NCBI RefSeq assembly: GCF_003967355.1
Contig: NZ_BIFH01000017.1
Location: 145,023-209,022, forward strand
Length of the DNA stretch: 64,000 nt
Source of the DNA: Embleya hyalina
GTDB lineage: Bacteria > Actinomycetota > Actinomycetes > Streptomycetales > Streptomycetaceae
Direction of reading: 5' to 3'
Positions 51,680-61,745 of the stretch are shown in pieces; the stretch's first letter is position 1; each line of letters begins with the position of its first letter. Made by a program: the position numbers and the translations under genes. The notes under the pieces are model-generated. The model was not told the DNA's origin, searched no databases, and saw nothing but the letters and a program-made list of their open reading frames with translations.

Positions 51680-53218
51680 CTACGGTGCCGACCGATCCCG
51701 CCCGGTCACGCCCCCCCGCGTGCGCTCGTGCCCCGGATCCAGCGGCGGCCCCGCCATGTCGCAGCCGATCCGCGCGCACGGCGCGGCGCGCTCGCCCGGG
51801 ACATCCGGCTCGGTCGCGGCCAGCGCCCCGCTCGGCACGGTGAACCAGGCCACCGCCGAGCCGACCACCAGCAACGCGGCGCAGATCCACAACGCGCGGT
51901 CGAAGCCGGTGTCCACCACGCCCGGGTCCCGATAGCCGTCACCGGACAACCCGACCAGCGCCGGCAGACCGGCCACCGCGAGCAACCCCGCCGCCCGGGC
52001 CGCCGCGTTGTTGACCCCGCTCGCGATGCCCGCCCGACCCACGTCCACCGAGGCCAGCACGGTCGCGGTCAGCGGCGCGACCAGGATCGCCAGGCCCAGA
52101 CCGAACACCACCACCCCGGGCAGCACGTCGGTGGCATAGGACGAGTGCGGACCGACCCGCAGCAGCGTCAGCAACCCGCCCGCGCACACCAGCGGCCCCA
52201 CGGACAACTGCCACCGCGGCCCGATCCGCCGGGCCAGATCCCCCGACCGGGCGGACAGGAACAACATCACCACGGTCACCGGCAACAGCGCCAGACCGGC
52301 CTCCTGCGCCGAGTAGCCCGCCACCGTCTGCAATTCGAGCACCAGGAGCAGCATGAACGCGCCCAGCGCGCCGTAGACGAACAGCGTCACCACGTTGACC
52401 GAGGTGAACAGCCGGATCCGGAAGATGTCCAGCGGCAGCATGGGCTCGCGCGTGCGCTTCTCCACGAGGACGAACGCCACCCCCGCCACCACCCCGGCCG
52501 CGGCCGCGAGCGCCGCCGAGGTCGGGTTGGTCTGCGCCTCCACCAGGGCCCACGTCACCCCGGCCAGGGCCAGCGCGGCGAGCGCCGCGCCGGTCACGTC
52601 GAACCGCCCGCGCGGCTTCGGGTCGAAGGTCTCCGGGACGCTGCGCAGCGCCACCACGATGGTCACCACCGCCAACGGCAGATTGATCAGGAAGACCCAC
52701 CGCCAACTGACCGCGTCCACCAGCCAACCGCCCAGAAACGGCCCGATCGCGCTCGCGACGCCGCCGAGCCCCGACCAGGTGCCCACCGCCCGGGCCCGGT
52801 CGTCGGCGTGGAACGTGGCCTGGATGATCGCCAGCGAGCCGGGGGTCAGCAGCGCGCCGCCGATGCCCTGGAGCGCGCGGGCGGCGATCAGCGTCTCCAC
52901 GTTCGGCGCGATCCCGCACAGCAGCGAGGCCAGCGCGAACCAGGCCACCCCGATCACGAACACCCGGCGCCGCCCGTAGCGGTCGCCGAGCGCGCCGCCG
53001 AGCAGGATCAGCCCGGCCAGGGTGAGGGTGTACGCGTTGACCGTCCACTGCAACGCCGCGAGCGAGGTGTCGAAGGACCGTCCGATGCTCGGCAGCGCCA
53101 CGTTGACGACGGTCGAGTCGAGCATCGCCATGCCGGAACCGAGCACGGTGGCGAGCAGCACCCACCGACCGGCGGGAGTCTTGGCGCGGATGCCCCCGGA
53201 GGGGAGGGAGACGGACAC
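51680..53218 (-). CDS. DHA2-family MFS transporter (EmrB/QacA-like)
   Basis: 512-residue drug:proton antiporter-type membrane protein with about 14 TM helices. Motif D1 is SGMAMLDSTVVNVALP in TM1, motif A is GDRYGRRRVFVIG, and motif C is in SAIGPFLGGWLVDAVSWRWVFLINLP. These identify the 14-TM DHA2 group, usually multidrug or export functions. The C-terminal tail of 45 residues is hydrophilic and contains two Cys. GTG start at 53218. Co-directional with the crotonase gene; no TetR or MarR regulator is immediately adjacent. Confidence 0.93.
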   Translation of the reverse strand: MSVSLPSGGIRAKTPAGRWVLLATVLGSGMAMLDSTVVNVALPSIGRSFDTSLAALQWTVNAYTLTLAGLILLGGALGDRYGRRRVFVIGVAWFALASLLCGIAPNVETLIAARALQGIGGALLTPGSLAIIQATFHADDRARAVGTWSGLGGVASAIGPFLGGWLVDAVSWRWVFLINLPLAVVTIVVALRSVPETFDPKPRGRFDVTGAALAALALAGVTWALVEAQTNPTSAALAAAAGVVAGVAFVLVEKRTREPMLPLDIFRIRLFTSVNVVTLFVYGALGAFMLLLVLELQTVAGYSAQEAGLALLPVTVVMLFLSARSGDLARRIGPRWQLSVGPLVCAGGLLTLLRVGPHSSYATDVLPGVVVFGLGLAILVAPLTATVLASVDVGRAGIASGVNNAAARAAGLLAVAGLPALVGLSGDGYRDPGVVDTGFDRALWICAALLVVGSAVAWFTVPSGALAATEPDVPGERAAPCARIGCDMAGPPLDPGHERTRGGVTGRDRSAP

Positions 53219-53320
53219 CCGAGCATCATGCCCCTCGGGGGTCCGCCGAAAGCCGCCACGCGCGGGCCCTGGGCCGAACGGGCGATCGATCCCCGACCCG
53301 GCACCCGCGGACGGTACGAA

Positions 53321-54220
53321 CTAGCGCGCTATCCGCGGCGCCGGGATCCCGCGCGGCGTTCCGCGCCGCAACTCACGATCCGGCCCGGGCAGTACCGCCA
53401 TCGCGAAGATCATCAGCAGCACGGCGACCACGGCGTCCATCCAGTAGTGGTTCGCGGTCACCACCACCACGAGCAGCGTGATCGCCGGATGCAGCCACAT
53501 CGCCCAGCTCGCGACCTTGCGACCGGTGCCGGCCGCGCGCCAGACCGAGGCCACTCCGAGCGCGACCACCACCGCCCAGCCCACGTGCAGCGACGGCATC
53601 GCGGCGAACTGGTTGGCGATCTTGGCACCGGCGCCGGCGTACGGCGAGTCGCCCGCGTCCATCCCCGTGTCGGTGAAGCCCGGCATCTTCCGCGGCGGCG
53701 CCAGCGGCACCAGGATGTGGATGATCAGCGCGGCACCGGTCATCATCGCCAGGATGTTGCGCACCCACTTGTAGTGCTCGCGATGGCGGATCCACAACCA
53801 CAGCAGGAACCCGACGGTCGCCGGGAAGTGCACGTAGGCGTAGTACTTGTTGCAGAACGTGATGGCCGCGTGCGACTGCATGAACCAGTGCTGGATGGAC
53901 GCCTCGTCCGGCAGCCGCAGGTCCTGCTGCATGGTCAGCAGCTGCTTCGCGTTCGAGAAGGCGGTGGACGTCTCGCCCGAGGCCAGCCCGCGACCGAGCT
54001 TGTACACCCCGAACAGCAGCGCGACCAGAAGCAGCTCGCGACCCGCGTCCTTGATCGTGCGCATCCTGCGGGCCTTGGCCGCGGCCGCCCGGTCCGGCGC
54101 GCTCGCCGCCCCGCCGGCCTTCGTCACCGACCCCGCCTGCGTGGTCGGCGGCGACTGCTCGCGCCCCTCGACCTCGTGGGAGGGATCCTCCGTGACGTTG
54201 CCCTTCACCACGTCCCCCAT
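53321..54220 (-). CDS. PAP2/inositolphosphorylceramide-synthase-like membrane phosphatase
   Basis: 299 residues. A hydrophilic N-terminus of about 60 residues is followed by about six TM helices. The phosphatase motifs are HILVPLAPPRKMPG, FAAMPSLHVGWAVVVALG (PSxH) and VTANHYWMDAVVAV (H..x..D), a form close to the PAP2_3/IPC-synthase-like group rather than classical PAP2. It likely handles a lipid phosphate or transfers a phospho-head group at the outer leaflet. ATG at 54220. The downstream gap of 102 bases separates it from the transporter. No inositol lipid genes are seen in the window. Confidence 0.88.
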   Translation of the reverse strand: MGDVVKGNVTEDPSHEVEGREQSPPTTQAGSVTKAGGAASAPDRAAAAKARRMRTIKDAGRELLLVALLFGVYKLGRGLASGETSTAFSNAKQLLTMQQDLRLPDEASIQHWFMQSHAAITFCNKYYAYVHFPATVGFLLWLWIRHREHYKWVRNILAMMTGAALIIHILVPLAPPRKMPGFTDTGMDAGDSPYAGAGAKIANQFAAMPSLHVGWAVVVALGVASVWRAAGTGRKVASWAMWLHPAITLLVVVVTANHYWMDAVVAVLLMIFAMAVLPGPDRELRRGTPRGIPAPRIAR

Positions 54221-54526
54221 GCTGTCGGTTGAGCCGTCGGTCGGCCGATTCGATCGGATCCGTCACCACCCGGGTCGTGGACCACTCCCCGGATCCGCGC
54301 GGCGGATCGAGGGGTGCGTTGTCCGGCGGCAACGCTTCAGCCAGGGTAGACGGACCAGGTTAGACGGATCCTCCCCCTGAAGTACCAATCGGGGCCGGCT
54401 CGCAAGGGGTACCTCGGTCCCATGTCCCGGCCCGTTCTCCTCTGGACGTCGTAGGGGGCCTCCCCGGTTCGGGCGAGCCTGGCCAACTCGCGCACGCCGC
54501 CCGCCGACGGTACGTAGGCTGCGGGT
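54221..54526. promoter_or_regulatory. Divergent intergenic region with a leaderless-type promoter
   Basis: 306 bases between the PAP2 gene (leftward) and the response regulator (rightward). TAGGCT at 54515-54520, then six bases and the ATG at 54527, gives a leaderless layout. A short direct repeat, GTAGACGGA and TTAGACGGA with CCAGG between them, near 54340-54370 might bind a response regulator. No gene was seen here. Confidence 0.45.
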
Positions 54527-55237
54527 ATGACCGACGCGACGGGGGAAAAACGGCTCGTACTCGTGGTCGAGGACGAGCCCATGATCGCCGACGCGGTGGC
54601 CGCCCGGCTCCGGGCGGAGGGCTTCGGGGCGATCACCGCGCCCGACGGCCCCTCGGCGCTGACCACGGCCGCCGGCACCCGCCCGGATCTGGTCGTGCTC
54701 GACGTGATGTTGCCCGGCCTCGACGGGCTGGAGGTGTGTCGTCGGCTCCAGGCGCTGCACCCGGGGCTGCCGGTGCTCATGCTCACCGCACGTGACGACG
54801 AGACCGATCTGCTCGTCGGCCTGGCGGTGGGCGCCGACGACTACATGACCAAACCGTTCTCGATGCGCGAACTGGTGGCCCGGGTGCACGTGCTGCTGCG
54901 CCGACTGGAGCGGGCCGAGGCGGCGGCCCGGGCGGTATCCCCCGAGGCCGCGCTCCAGTTGGGCGTGTTGCGGATCGACCGCACCCAGCGCCGGGTCCGG
55001 CTCGGCGTCGACGAGGTGCACCTGACCCCGACCGAGTTCGACCTGCTGGTCTGCCTCGCCTCGCGACCGCGCGCGGTGCTCTCGCGCGAGCAGTTGCTGG
55101 CCGAGGTGTGGGACTGGGTGGACGCGTCCGGGACGCGCACAGTGGACAGCCATGTGAAGGCGTTGCGCCGTAAACTCGGCGCCGAGTGGATCCGCACCGT
55201 CCACGGTGTGGGCTACGCGCTGGAGGCACCGTCCTGA
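54527..55237 (+). CDS. OmpR/PhoB-family response regulator
   Basis: 236-residue regulator. The receiver has E15-D16, the phosphoacceptor D59 in LVVLDVMLPGLDG and the Lys in DDYMTKPFSM. A winged-helix DNA-binding domain follows at about 140-233 (LTPTEFDLLVCLASRPRAVLSREQLL, then RTVDSHVKALRRKLG). ATG at 54527, probably on a leaderless message. It overlaps the partner kinase frame at its 3' end, so kinase and regulator are co-expressed. Located just upstream of kgd, a position I associate with streptomycetes, but control of kgd is not shown. Confidence 0.94.
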   Translation: MTDATGEKRLVLVVEDEPMIADAVAARLRAEGFGAITAPDGPSALTTAAGTRPDLVVLDVMLPGLDGLEVCRRLQALHPGLPVLMLTARDDETDLLVGLAVGADDYMTKPFSMRELVARVHVLLRRLERAEAAARAVSPEAALQLGVLRIDRTQRRVRLGVDEVHLTPTEFDLLVCLASRPRAVLSREQLLAEVWDWVDASGTRTVDSHVKALRRKLGAEWIRTVHGVGYALEAPS

Positions 55238-56295
55238 ACACCGCCGACCTCCGCCCTTCGCGGCCGCGCCGACTGCGGCTCGGCCGCGGCAACCTGCGGC
55301 CGCTGGATCGACTGCGCTCGATCAAGGCCAAGCTGGGCGTGCTGGTGATCGCGTCCGTCTTCGTCTCGACGCTGCTGATCATCCTGGGGCTGCGGGCCGA
55401 GGTGCGGTTTCGGTACATGCTCGTGTTCACCTCGCTGGCCTGCCTGGCGGTCACCCTCGTGCTCGCGCACGGGATGACCTCGCCGCTGCGCGAAATGACC
55501 GCCGCCGCGCAGGCGATGGCGCGCGGCGACTACTCGCGCCGGGTGCGCGCCACCTCGCGCGACGAGGTGGGCCGCCTCGCCGGCGCGTTCAACCACATGG
55601 CGGCCGACCTGGAGGCGGTGGACCGACACCGCCGCGAGTTGGTCGCCAACGTCTCGCACGAGTTGCGCACGCCCATCTCCGCCCTGCACGCCGTGCTGGA
55701 GAACCTCGTCGACGGCGTGCAGAAACCCGATCCCGACACGCTGGGCCTCGCGCTCACCCAGACCGCGCGACTGGGCCGACTCGTGTCACAACTTCTCGAC
55801 CTTTCCCGACTGGATTCGGGGGCGGTGCCGCTGCAGGCGCGCGAATTCGCCGTACGGCCCTTCCTGGTCGCGCTCACCCAGGAGACCGGGGCCCTGGGCG
55901 GCGACGTTCGCTTCGAGGTCGACGTACAGCCGGCGGAGCTGACCGCACGGGCCGACCCCGAGCGGCTGCATCAGGTTGTTACCAATCTGGTGGCCAACGC
56001 CTGCCGGCACAGCCCGTTCGGTGGCACGGTGAGTCTGCACGCACGACGCGACGACGGCATCGGCAGCCTGCGCCTGGAAGTCCTGGACGAGGGTCCGGGA
56101 ATTCCGTCCGCCGAGCGCGGCCGGGTCTTCGAACGTTTCACCCGTGGCGGCGGAAGTTCGTCCACCGACGGGGGAACCGGACTCGGGCTCGCGATCGCCC
56201 GCTGGGCCGTGGATCTGCATGGGGGTGATATTTCCGTAGCCGAATCGAGCCATGGGTGCCGAATCCGAGTGCTCCTGCCCGGTGACCCGACGTAA
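55186..56295 (+). CDS. HAMP-containing sensor histidine kinase
   Basis: Up to 369 residues. Two TM helices (LGVLVIASVFVSTLLIILGL and YMLVFTSLACLAVTLVLAHGM) are separated by only about 7 residues. A HAMP domain follows, then HisKA with H158 in NVSHELRTPISALH, and HATPase_c with N box VTNLVANACRHSP, G1 DEGPGIP, F box and G2 GTGLGLAIARWA. The tiny outer loop suggests intramembrane sensing or a partner protein. The start is uncertain: GTG at 55186 overlaps the regulator by 52 bases, while a CTG at 55234 would give a 4-base overlap. The next start codons lie inside TM1. Confidence 0.9.
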   Translation: MDPHRPRCGLRAGGTVLNTADLRPSRPRRLRLGRGNLRPLDRLRSIKAKLGVLVIASVFVSTLLIILGLRAEVRFRYMLVFTSLACLAVTLVLAHGMTSPLREMTAAAQAMARGDYSRRVRATSRDEVGRLAGAFNHMAADLEAVDRHRRELVANVSHELRTPISALHAVLENLVDGVQKPDPDTLGLALTQTARLGRLVSQLLDLSRLDSGAVPLQAREFAVRPFLVALTQETGALGGDVRFEVDVQPAELTARADPERLHQVVTNLVANACRHSPFGGTVSLHARRDDGIGSLRLEVLDEGPGIPSAERGRVFERFTRGGGSSSTDGGTGLGLAIARWAVDLHGGDISVAESSHGCRIRVLLPGDPT

Positions 56296-56369
56296 TCGGG
56301 TGATCGGCCACTTACTGCACGGGACGATCCCGACATGACGTTCCGTGACCACCAATACGGCGGGAAGCA

Positions 56370-56399
56370 ACAAACGCGACTAAACAGTCAACCGTTTGT
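56370..56399. promoter_or_regulatory. Inverted repeat upstream of kgd
   Basis: ACAAACG and CGTTTGT, perfectly complementary 7-mers 16 bases apart, in an A/T-richer patch between the kinase stop and kgd. Possible regulator site about 55 bases before the candidate kgd -10. Confidence 0.4.
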
Positions 56400-56451
56400 G
56401 ATCTACGCGACGCGGAGGCCGAGGGGCCTGCGCGACACCGGTCAAAGGGCG

Positions 56452-56457
56452 TAGCCT
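56452..56457 (+). promoter_or_regulatory. Candidate -10 of kgd
   Basis: TAGCCT matches TANNNT and would place the transcript start near 56464, about 45 bases before the GTG start at 56508. No good -35 is visible at 16-18 bases. Confidence 0.4.
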
Positions 56458-56507
56458 TGTTTCCCGCTGTCCACCACCCCAGGAAGCGGAAGAGGGCGGT
56501 TGCCGCC

Positions 56508-59500
56508 GTGTCGTCACAGTCCCCTAGCAACCCGATGGCCAGCTTCGGCCCCAACGAGTGGCTCGTCGACGAGATTTACCAGCAATATTTGCAAGATCCC
56601 AACTCGGTGGATCGTGCTTGGTGGGACTTCTTCGCCGATTACAAGCCCAGCGAGCCGTCGACGCCGTCGACGTCCGCCGGGCAAGCCACCGTGGTAAGCC
56701 CGAGCGGCCCCACACCAGTGAGCGGTACCACGAACAACTCTGGAAGCATCCCCGCGCCGAGTACGGCGCAACCCCCGGTGTCGGCGACGATTTCGTCGAC
56801 CGCGGCGGGGACGACGACTCCGGCCCCGGCCCCGAGCCACCCGATGATGACGACCGGTGTACAGGACGCGGCCCCGTCGCCGACGCCGATCCCGGCCGGC
56901 ACTCCGGCCCCGCCCGCGCCCGTGACGGCCGCCCCCGCGGCGCCGGCCAAGCCGCCGGCCGCCAAGGCGCCCGCCGCGCCGAAGCCGCCCGCCGCGTCCC
57001 CCGAGGCCGTCCAGCTCAAGGGCCCGGCGGCACGTGTCGCGATCAACATGGACTCGTCGCTCACGATTCCCACCGCGACCAGCGTGCGGGCCGTACCGGC
57101 CAAGCTGTTGATCGACAACCGGATCGTGATCAACAACCACCTCAAGCGTGCTCGCGGCGGCAAGGTCTCGTTCACCCACCTCATCGGCTACGCGCTGGTC
57201 CAGGCGGCGAAGTCGATGCCGTCGATGAACCACGCGTACGAGGAGCGTGACGGCAAGCCGTTCCTGGTCAAGCCGGCCCACGTCAACCTCGGTCTCGCGA
57301 TCGACCTGACGAAGGCCAACGGTGACCGCCAGCTCGTGGTGGCGGCCATCAAGAAGGCCGACGAGATGGACTTCTTCGCCTTCTGGCAGGCGTACGAGGA
57401 CATCGTCCGGCGGGCCCGGTCGAACAAGCTCACGGTGGACGACTTCGCCGGGGTGACGATCTCGCTGACCAACCCGGGCGGCATCGGCACCGTGCACTCG
57501 GTGCCGCGCCTGATGCCCGGTCAGGGCACGATCGTCGGCGTGGGCGCGATGGACTACCCGGCGGAGTTCGCGGGGGCGTCCGCGGACACCCTCTCCCGTC
57601 TCGCGGTCAGCAAGACACTCACGCTGACCAGCACCTACGACCACCGCATCATCCAGGGCGCCCAGTCGGGCGAGTTCCTGCGTCGGATGAACCAGCTGCT
57701 GCTCGGCGAGGACTGCTTCTTCGAGGAGATCTTCCGTTCGCTGCGCATCCCGTACGAACCCGTGCGCTGGGTGCAGGACATCTCCGCGACACACGAGGAC
57801 GACGTCAACAAGACGGCACGTGTGCAGGAACTGATCCACTCCTACCGGGTCCGCGGTCACCTGATGGCCGACACCGACCCGCTGGAATACAAGCAGCGCC
57901 GGCACCCGGACCTCGACGTGGTCGAGCACGGGCTGACGTTGTGGGACCTGGAGCGCGAGTTCGCGGTCGGCGGCTTCGCGGGGCAGTCGCTGATGACGCT
58001 GCGCGACGTGCTGGGCGTGCTGCGGGACACCTACTGCCGCACCGTCGGCATCGAATACATGCACATCCAGGACCCGGACCAGCGCCGCTGGATCCAGGAG
58101 CGGGTGGAGGTGCCGCACGCCAAGCCGGACCGCGAGGACCAGCTGCGCATCCTGCGCCGGCTGAACGCGGCGGAGGCGTTCGAGACCTTCCTGGCCACCA
58201 AGTACGTCGGCCAGAAGCGCTTCTCCCTGGAGGGCGGCGAGACCACCATCCCGCTGCTCGACGCGATCATCTCGGCGGCGGCCGAGGACGGTCTGGACGA
58301 GGTCGCGATCGGCATGGCGCACCGCGGCCGGCTGAACGTGCTGACCAACATCGTCGGCAAGTCCTACGCGCAGGTCTTCCGCGAGTTCGAGGGCAACATC
58401 GACCCCAAGTCGATGCACGGTTCGGGCGACGTGAAGTACCACCTCGGCGCCGAGGGCACGTTCTCCTCCGAGGACGGCGCCCAGGTCAAGGTCTCCCTGG
58501 TGGCGAACCCCTCGCACCTGGAGGCGGTCGACCCGGTCCTGGAGGGCGTCGTGCGCGCCAAGCAGGACATCATCGACATGGAGGGCGCCGACTTCCCGGT
58601 CCTGCCGCTCCTGCTGCACGGCGACGCCGCGTTCGCGGGTCAGGGCGTGGTCGCCGAGACGCTCAACATGTCGCAGCTGCGCGGCTACCGCACCGGCGGC
58701 ACGATCCACGTGGTGATCAACAACCAGGTCGGCTTCACCGCCTCCCCGGCCGCGTCCCGCTCGTCCATCTACGCGACCGACGTCGCGCGGATGATCGAGG
58801 CGCCGATCTTCCACGTCAACGGTGACGACCCCGAGCAGTGCGTGCGGATCGCGCAACTCGCGTTCGAGTACCGGCAGACGTTCCACAAGGACGTGGTGAT
58901 CGACCTCATCTGCTACCGGCGCCGGGGTCACAACGAGGCCGACAACCCGTCGTTCACCCAGCCGCTGATGTACGACCTGATCGACAAGAAGCGTTCGGTG
59001 CGCAAGCTCTACACCGAGGCCCTGATCGGTCGTGGCGACATCACGGTGGAGGAGGCCGAGCAGGCGCTCAAGGACTACCAGGACCAGCTGGAGAAGGTCT
59101 TCTCCGAGGTCCGGCAGGCCACCGCGCCGCAGGCCCCGCAGGCGGCCCCGGCCGCCCCCGCGGCCGACATCGCCTTCCCGCGGATCGACCCGACCGGCAT
59201 CGCGCACGAGACGGTCAAGCGGATCGTCGAGTCGCAGGTCTCGCTGCCCGAGGACTTCGCCGTACACCCGCGCCTGCAGCCGCAGTTGCAGCGTCGGGCG
59301 GCGATGGTCGAGGACGGCACGATCGACTGGGCGATGGGCGAGACGCTGGCGTTCGGTTCGCTCCTGATGGAGGGTCGCCCGGTGCGCCTCGCCGGTCAGG
59401 ACAGTCGGCGCGGCACCTTCGGCCAGCGGCACTCGGTCTTGGTGGACCGCACCTCGGGCGCCGAGTACACCCCGCTCGCGCACCTGTCCGAGGACCAGGC

Positions 59501-60353
59501 CAAGTTCACCGTGTACGACTCGCTGCTCAGCGAGTTCGCCGCGATGGGCTTCGAGTACGGCTACTCGCTGGCCCGGCCGCAGTCGCTGGTGTTGTGGGAG
59601 GCGCAGTTCGGCGACTTCGCCAACGGCGCGCAGTCGATCATGGACGAGTTCATCTCCTCCGCCGAGCAGAAGTGGCACCAGCACTCCGGTGTGGTCCTGC
59701 TGCTTCCGCACGGCTACGAGGGCCAGGGCCCGGACCACTCGTCCGCGCGCATCGAGCGCTACCTGCAGATGTGCGCGCAGAACAACATGACGGTGGCCGC
59801 GCCGACCCTGCCGAGCAACTACTTCCACCTGTTGCGCTGGCAGGCGCTCAACCCGCACCACAAGCCGCTCGTGGTGTTCACCCCGAAGTCGATGCTGCGG
59901 CTGAAGGCCGCCGCGTCGAAGATCGAGGAGTTCACCACCGGGCAGTTCCGGCCGGTGATCGGGGACACCACGGTGGACCCGGCCAAGGTCAAGCGCGTGG
60001 TCATGTCCTCCGGCAAGTTCCACTACGACCTGGCCGCGGGCCGGGCCAAGGCGGGCCGCGACGACGTCGCGCTGGTCCGCGTGGAGCGGCTCTACCCGCT
60101 GCCGGTGGCCGAGCTCAAGGCCGAGTTGGAGCGCTACGGCCTCGACCGCTACGGCAAGGACCTGGAACTGGTCTGGGCCCAGGAGGAGCCGACCAACCAG
60201 GGCGCGTGGCCGTTCATCGCGCTCAACCTGGTCGAGTACGGCCTCCCGGCGCCGCGGCGGATCGCGCGTCCGTCGTCCTCGTCGCCGGCGGTCGGTTCGG
60301 CCAAGCGGCACGAGGCCGAGCAGCAGGGTCTGGTCGAGGAAGCGATGAGCTGA
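56508..60353 (+). CDS. kgd: Multifunctional 2-oxoglutarate decarboxylase/dehydrogenase E1 (Kgd/SucA, fused E2-like domain)
   Basis: 1281-residue TCA-cycle enzyme converting 2-oxoglutarate, as the E1o component with thiamine diphosphate. It begins SSQSPSNP, then the E1 N-terminal motif [20 protein letters not shown]. An Ala/Pro-rich linker of about 110 residues follows, then the actinobacterial E2-like acyltransferase domain (residues about 180-400, with [15 protein letters not shown]). The dehydrogenase part has [19 protein letters not shown] and NNQVGF for thiamine binding, and a C-terminal transketolase-like region ends the protein. The GTG at 56508 is chosen because the N-terminus matches family members I recall. 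A strong terminator follows. Confidence 0.96.
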   Translation: MSSQSPSNPMASFGPNEWLVDEIYQQYLQDPNSVDRAWWDFFADYKPSEPSTPSTSAGQATVVSPSGPTPVSGTTNNSGSIPAPSTAQPPVSATISSTAAGTTTPAPAPSHPMMTTGVQDAAPSPTPIPAGTPAPPAPVTAAPAAPAKPPAAKAPAAPKPPAASPEAVQLKGPAARVAINMDSSLTIPTATSVRAVPAKLLIDNRIVINNHLKRARGGKVSFTHLIGYALVQAAKSMPSMNHAYEERDGKPFLVKPAHVNLGLAIDLTKANGDRQLVVAAIKKADEMDFFAFWQAYEDIVRRARSNKLTVDDFAGVTISLTNPGGIGTVHSVPRLMPGQGTIVGVGAMDYPAEFAGASADTLSRLAVSKTLTLTSTYDHRIIQGAQSGEFLRRMNQLLLGEDCFFEEIFRSLRIPYEPVRWVQDISATHEDDVNKTARVQELIHSYRVRGHLMADTDPLEYKQRRHPDLDVVEHGLTLWDLEREFAVGGFAGQSLMTLRDVLGVLRDTYCRTVGIEYMHIQDPDQRRWIQERVEVPHAKPDREDQLRILRRLNAAEAFETFLATKYVGQKRFSLEGGETTIPLLDAIISAAAEDGLDEVAIGMAHRGRLNVLTNIVGKSYAQVFREFEGNIDPKSMHGSGDVKYHLGAEGTFSSEDGAQVKVSLVANPSHLEAVDPVLEGVVRAKQDIIDMEGADFPVLPLLLHGDAAFAGQGVVAETLNMSQLRGYRTGGTIHVVINNQVGFTASPAASRSSIYATDVARMIEAPIFHVNGDDPEQCVRIAQLAFEYRQTFHKDVVIDLICYRRRGHNEADNPSFTQPLMYDLIDKKRSVRKLYTEALIGRGDITVEEAEQALKDYQDQLEKVFSEVRQATAPQAPQAAPAAPAADIAFPRIDPTGIAHETVKRIVESQVSLPEDFAVHPRLQPQLQRRAAMVEDGTIDWAMGETLAFGSLLMEGRPVRLAGQDSRRGTFGQRHSVLVDRTSGAEYTPLAHLSEDQAKFTVYDSLLSEFAAMGFEYGYSLARPQSLVLWEAQFGDFANGAQSIMDEFISSAEQKWHQHSGVVLLLPHGYEGQGPDHSSARIERYLQMCAQNNMTVAAPTLPSNYFHLLRWQALNPHHKPLVVFTPKSMLRLKAAASKIEEFTTGQFRPVIGDTTVDPAKVKRVVMSSGKFHYDLAAGRAKAGRDDVALVRVERLYPLPVAELKAELERYGLDRYGKDLELVWAQEEPTNQGAWPFIALNLVEYGLPAPRRIARPSSSSPAVGSAKRHEAEQQGLVEEAMS

Positions 60354-60377
60354 TCCACGGCTCGCAGGTCGATTCAC

Positions 60378-60422
60378 CGGCTCCGCCCCGGCGCACGTAC
60401 GATGCGCGCCGGGGCGGAGCCG
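60378..60422 (+). terminator. Strong terminator after kgd
   Basis: A perfect 17-bp stem, CGGCTCCGCCCCGGCGC against its exact complement, with an 11-base loop, 24 bases after the kgd stop. No T run. It separates kgd from the small DUF6104 gene. Confidence 0.75.
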
Positions 60423-60464
60423 CGTTCGGCGGTGGATCCCACACACATACCGGAGTCGGAGAGC

Positions 60465-60647
60465 ATGTACTTCACGGACCGTGGCATCGAGGAGCTGGAG
60501 AAGCGGCGCGGCGAGGAGGAGGTGTCCCTGGCCTGGCTCGCCGAGCAGCTGCGCACGTTCGTGGACCTCAACCCCGAGTTCGAGACGCCCGTCGAGCGGC
60601 TGGCGACCTGGCTGGCGCGGCTGGACGACGAGGACGACGACGAGTAG
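60465..60647 (+). CDS. Small acidic DUF6104 protein
   Basis: 60 residues: MYFTDRGIEELEKRRGEE at the start, then a helical VSLAWLAEQLRTFVDLNPEF and an Asp/Glu-rich C-terminus (LDDEDDDE). This small protein is conserved directly after kgd in streptomycetes, and its role is unknown. ATG at 60465 with GGAG-type sequence upstream. It sits beyond the kgd terminator, so it may have its own promoter or be reached by read-through. Strong acidic tail; no signal peptide. Confidence 0.88.
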   Translation: MYFTDRGIEELEKRRGEEEVSLAWLAEQLRTFVDLNPEFETPVERLATWLARLDDEDDDE

Positions 60648-60650
60648 CGC

Positions 60651-61538
60651 TCAGGTCCCGGCGTCGGCGCGGCGCAGGGCGCGGGTGTGCCACACGGCCC
60701 AGCCGAGGGCGTAGCACACCATTCCGACGGCGAGGCCGCGGCCGAATCCGGTCGCGGCGTCGAAGCCGAGCACCTCGAAGGCCGGCACCCGCCCGTCGGG
60801 GAACGGCAGCAGCGCCCTGGCCGCCCCGATCGCGCCGACGAGCACCAGGGCGCCCAGCACCGCCCAGCGCCCCGCCACGGGCATGCGCAGGCCCGTGACG
60901 GGGCGTTGCGGCAGTCGGCCGATCCAGCGCCACGTCCACACCGAGCAGGCGACGAGTCCGACCACGGTGCTGATGTGCTGGAGCAGCACGTAGCCCGGCC
61001 GCAGGCCCAGGAACTCCCGGCGCAGCTCGGGCAGTACGTGTGCCACCCCGGGGTCGTCGTGGTGCGTCCAGGCGTCCCAGGCGAGGTGTGAGAGGCCGCC
61101 CAGGGCGGCGGAGACCACGAACCACGCGCACACCACGAGCATTTCCCGCAGGAACGGCCGTCGGGCCCGCGCGGCGACGTACAGCCGGCTCGGCACGCGC
61201 GGGCGCAGCGGCTCCTCCAGCGCCCCCCGGATCCGATCCGGGAGCAGCACGAGCAGCGGCCGCGCGAGCAGGTGGAACGCGAGCACGAGCAGCGCGGTGA
61301 GCGCGATGTTCAGGCCCAGCACCCCGGGCCACAGCTCGTGGGTGGCCCGCCGGTCGGCGCGCATCGGCAGGAAGTCCAGGTTCACGAACAGGATCACGTC
61401 CGGGGCCATCGCGCCGAAGGCGAGCGCGGAGGCGATCAGCGGGCCGTGTCGACCTGCCCCGGCGCCGACCGTGGTGCCGGTGCGGGTCGCCCCCTGCAGC
61501 GGCAGCACCGCGGCGATGTGGCTGAGCGTGAATGGCAT
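60651..61538 (-). CDS. DUF4184 family membrane protein
   Basis: 295-residue polytopic membrane protein beginning PFTLSHIAAVLPL, the typical DUF4184 start, with about six TM helices. Conserved polar positions in membranes include APDVILFVNLDFL, LGGLSHLAWDAWTHHDDPG and a later LQHISTVVGL. The His/Asp clusters suggest a metal-dependent membrane hydrolase, as in related YdjM/YbcI proteins, but activity is not established. ATG at 61538. Divergent from the DUF4097-PadR operon across 207 bases that hold three PadR-like operators; convergent with DUF6104 at only 3 bases. Confidence 0.85.
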   Translation of the reverse strand: MPFTLSHIAAVLPLQGATRTGTTVGAGAGRHGPLIASALAFGAMAPDVILFVNLDFLPMRADRRATHELWPGVLGLNIALTALLVLAFHLLARPLLVLLPDRIRGALEEPLRPRVPSRLYVAARARRPFLREMLVVCAWFVVSAALGGLSHLAWDAWTHHDDPGVAHVLPELRREFLGLRPGYVLLQHISTVVGLVACSVWTWRWIGRLPQRPVTGLRMPVAGRWAVLGALVLVGAIGAARALLPFPDGRVPAFEVLGFDAATGFGRGLAVGMVCYALGWAVWHTRALRRADAGT

Positions 61539-61642
61539 GCGTGGCGCCCCCGGGTGCGATGCGGGCCCCCGCGCGTACGGGCCGCGCGGCGGGCAAGGTC
61601 CGTCGGCATCCAAAAACGCCGGAAGCAGACCGGATGGTTCCC

Positions 61643-61714
61643 TTGACCTCCGGCACACGCGATATATCGTGAGTGGCAGAGCTTCGCGATATATCGCGTC
61701 CGGCGACATATCGC
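61643..61714 (+). promoter_or_regulatory. Promoter of DUF4097-padR with three palindromic operators
   Basis: TTGACC (61643-61648), 16 bases, then TATCGT (61665-61670) forms a good promoter. The -10 lies inside the first of three near-identical palindromes with GATATATC cores. These are CGCGATATATCGTG (core 61661-61668), the perfect CGCGATATATCGCG (61685-61698) and GCGACATATCGC (61703-61714). Core centres are 27 and 17 bases apart. PadR-family regulators bind A/T-rich palindromes of this kind, and the operon encodes one, so autoregulation is likely. Confidence 0.75.
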
Positions 61715-61745
61715 ATCCGGCACACCGACCCCAAGGGGAGGGTCC

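Noticed and set aside
56514..60446. A 1310-codon open frame opposite kgd
   Set aside because: Complete antisense shadow of kgd with low-complexity Arg/Val/Leu composition and no family motif.
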